From: Prevotella sp.
GTDB lineage: Bacteria > Bacteroidota > Bacteroidia > Bacteroidales > Bacteroidaceae
Direction: 5' to 3'
Length of the DNA: 7,166 nt
NCBI GenBank assembly: GCA_022511055.1
Contig: JAFLSH010000004.1
Coordinates: 21,953 to 29,118, forward strand
Shown: in pieces, positions 7,067 through 7,166 of the stretch
Numbering within the stretch: position 1 is the stretch's first letter
Layout of the letters: each line of letters opens with the position of its first letter
Translations under genes and position numbers: made by a program
The notes under the pieces: generated by a model
Database searches by the model: none
What the model saw: the letters and a program-made list of their open reading frames with translations, nothing else
What the model was told of the DNA's origin: nothing

Positions 7067-7086
7067 CATACGCGTGCGCGCGCATA
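7067..7086. other. Alternating pyrimidine-purine tract (Z-DNA-prone)
   Basis: Twenty bases alternate strictly pyrimidine-purine (7067-7086), mostly CG steps, and include the perfect palindrome TGCGCGCGCA (7075-7084) and ACGCGT (7070-7075). Such tracts can adopt Z-DNA or a small cruciform under negative supercoiling. It lies about 80 bases upstream of the operon's -33 box in otherwise gene-free DNA (6988-7113), where I see no other feature. Whether it does anything is unknown. Confidence 0.5.
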
Positions 7087-7113
7087 ACATAGTACGGAAT
7101 CAAACTAAACACC

Positions 7114-7166
7114 CCACACCCTCGACACCCCCGACACCCAGGGTGTCGGGGGTGTCGAGGGTGTGG
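7114..7166. repeat. Perfect GC-rich inverted repeat with 26-base arms and one-base centre, cut by the window edge
   Basis: Arms 7114-7139 and 7141-7166 are exact reverse complements around the single A at 7140. The arm ends at the last base of the window, so the repeat may be longer. Each arm is made of 9-base units: read outward on the G-rich strand, GGGTGTCGG, GGGTGTCGA, GGGTGTGG. This resembles a REP- or MITE-like intergenic palindrome, or a terminator of a gene to the right. On the minus strand the bases after the hairpin (GGTGTTTAGTTTG) are a poor U-tract, so a terminator for leftward transcription is weakly supported; the rightward case cannot be judged here. Confidence 0.85.

Noticed and set aside
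6935..7090. Upstream extension of the DUF4492-type gene to an ATG at 7090
   Set aside because: The promoter at 6956-6987 lies inside it, the added residues lack family character, and the start at 6934 gives the expected length of about 72.
1..7166. CRISPR array, tRNA/rRNA gene, insertion sequence or defence system
   Set aside because: I found no regularly spaced direct repeats with spacers, no tRNA-like cloverleaf and no transposase or nuclease reading frame; the coding space is filled by the five genes listed.

Overview
The window looks like chromosomal DNA from a member of the Bacteroidales, most likely Prevotellaceae-like. Three things point there. All three promoters I can find fit the Bacteroidota pattern (TTTG, 20 bases, TAnnTTTG). 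The cytochrome bd genes have Bacteroidota-type sequences and follow a DUF4492-type gene. The large glycosidase ends in a short tail (YNLQGQRL...GIYIVNG) typical of secreted proteins of this group. Coding DNA is GC-rich, while the two promoter-bearing gaps are AT-rich.

Left half (1-3810): two secreted-protein genes diverge from a 166-base AT-rich gap. The minus-strand gene (554 to 1, running off the left edge) encodes a signal-peptide protein of unknown function. The plus-strand gene (721-3810) encodes a 1029-residue exported beta-L-arabinofuranosidase-like glycoside hydrolase (DUF1680, GH127/GH146 type) with conserved Glu and Cys metal-site candidates, two accessory domains, an unassigned beta-rich domain and a C-terminal tail. 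Each gene has its own promoter. The promoters sit back to back, with their -33 boxes 15 bases apart. No SusC/SusD, transporter or sensor gene is visible.

Right half (3807-7166): on the minus strand, a three-gene operon encodes cytochrome bd quinol oxidase: a 72-residue one-helix membrane protein (DUF4492 type), cydA and cydB. One promoter lies just upstream of the small gene. The cydA-cydB gap of 75 bases holds an inverted repeat but no promoter. CydA keeps the haem-ligand and quinol-loop residues. CydB lacks the usual DGxD motif. The enzyme would oxidise quinol and reduce oxygen to water at the inner membrane, supporting nanaerobic growth or oxygen detoxification in an anaerobe. The cydB and glycosidase genes converge with interlocked stop codons.

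Right edge (7000-7166): no gene visible. It carries a 20-base alternating pyrimidine-purine tract and, at the very edge, a GC-rich perfect inverted repeat with 26-base arms and a one-base centre, built of 9-base repeats and able in principle to form a cruciform or a G-quadruplex. This is the least explained structure here. Otherwise the genes belong to known families, and I do not see a clear new multi-gene system.
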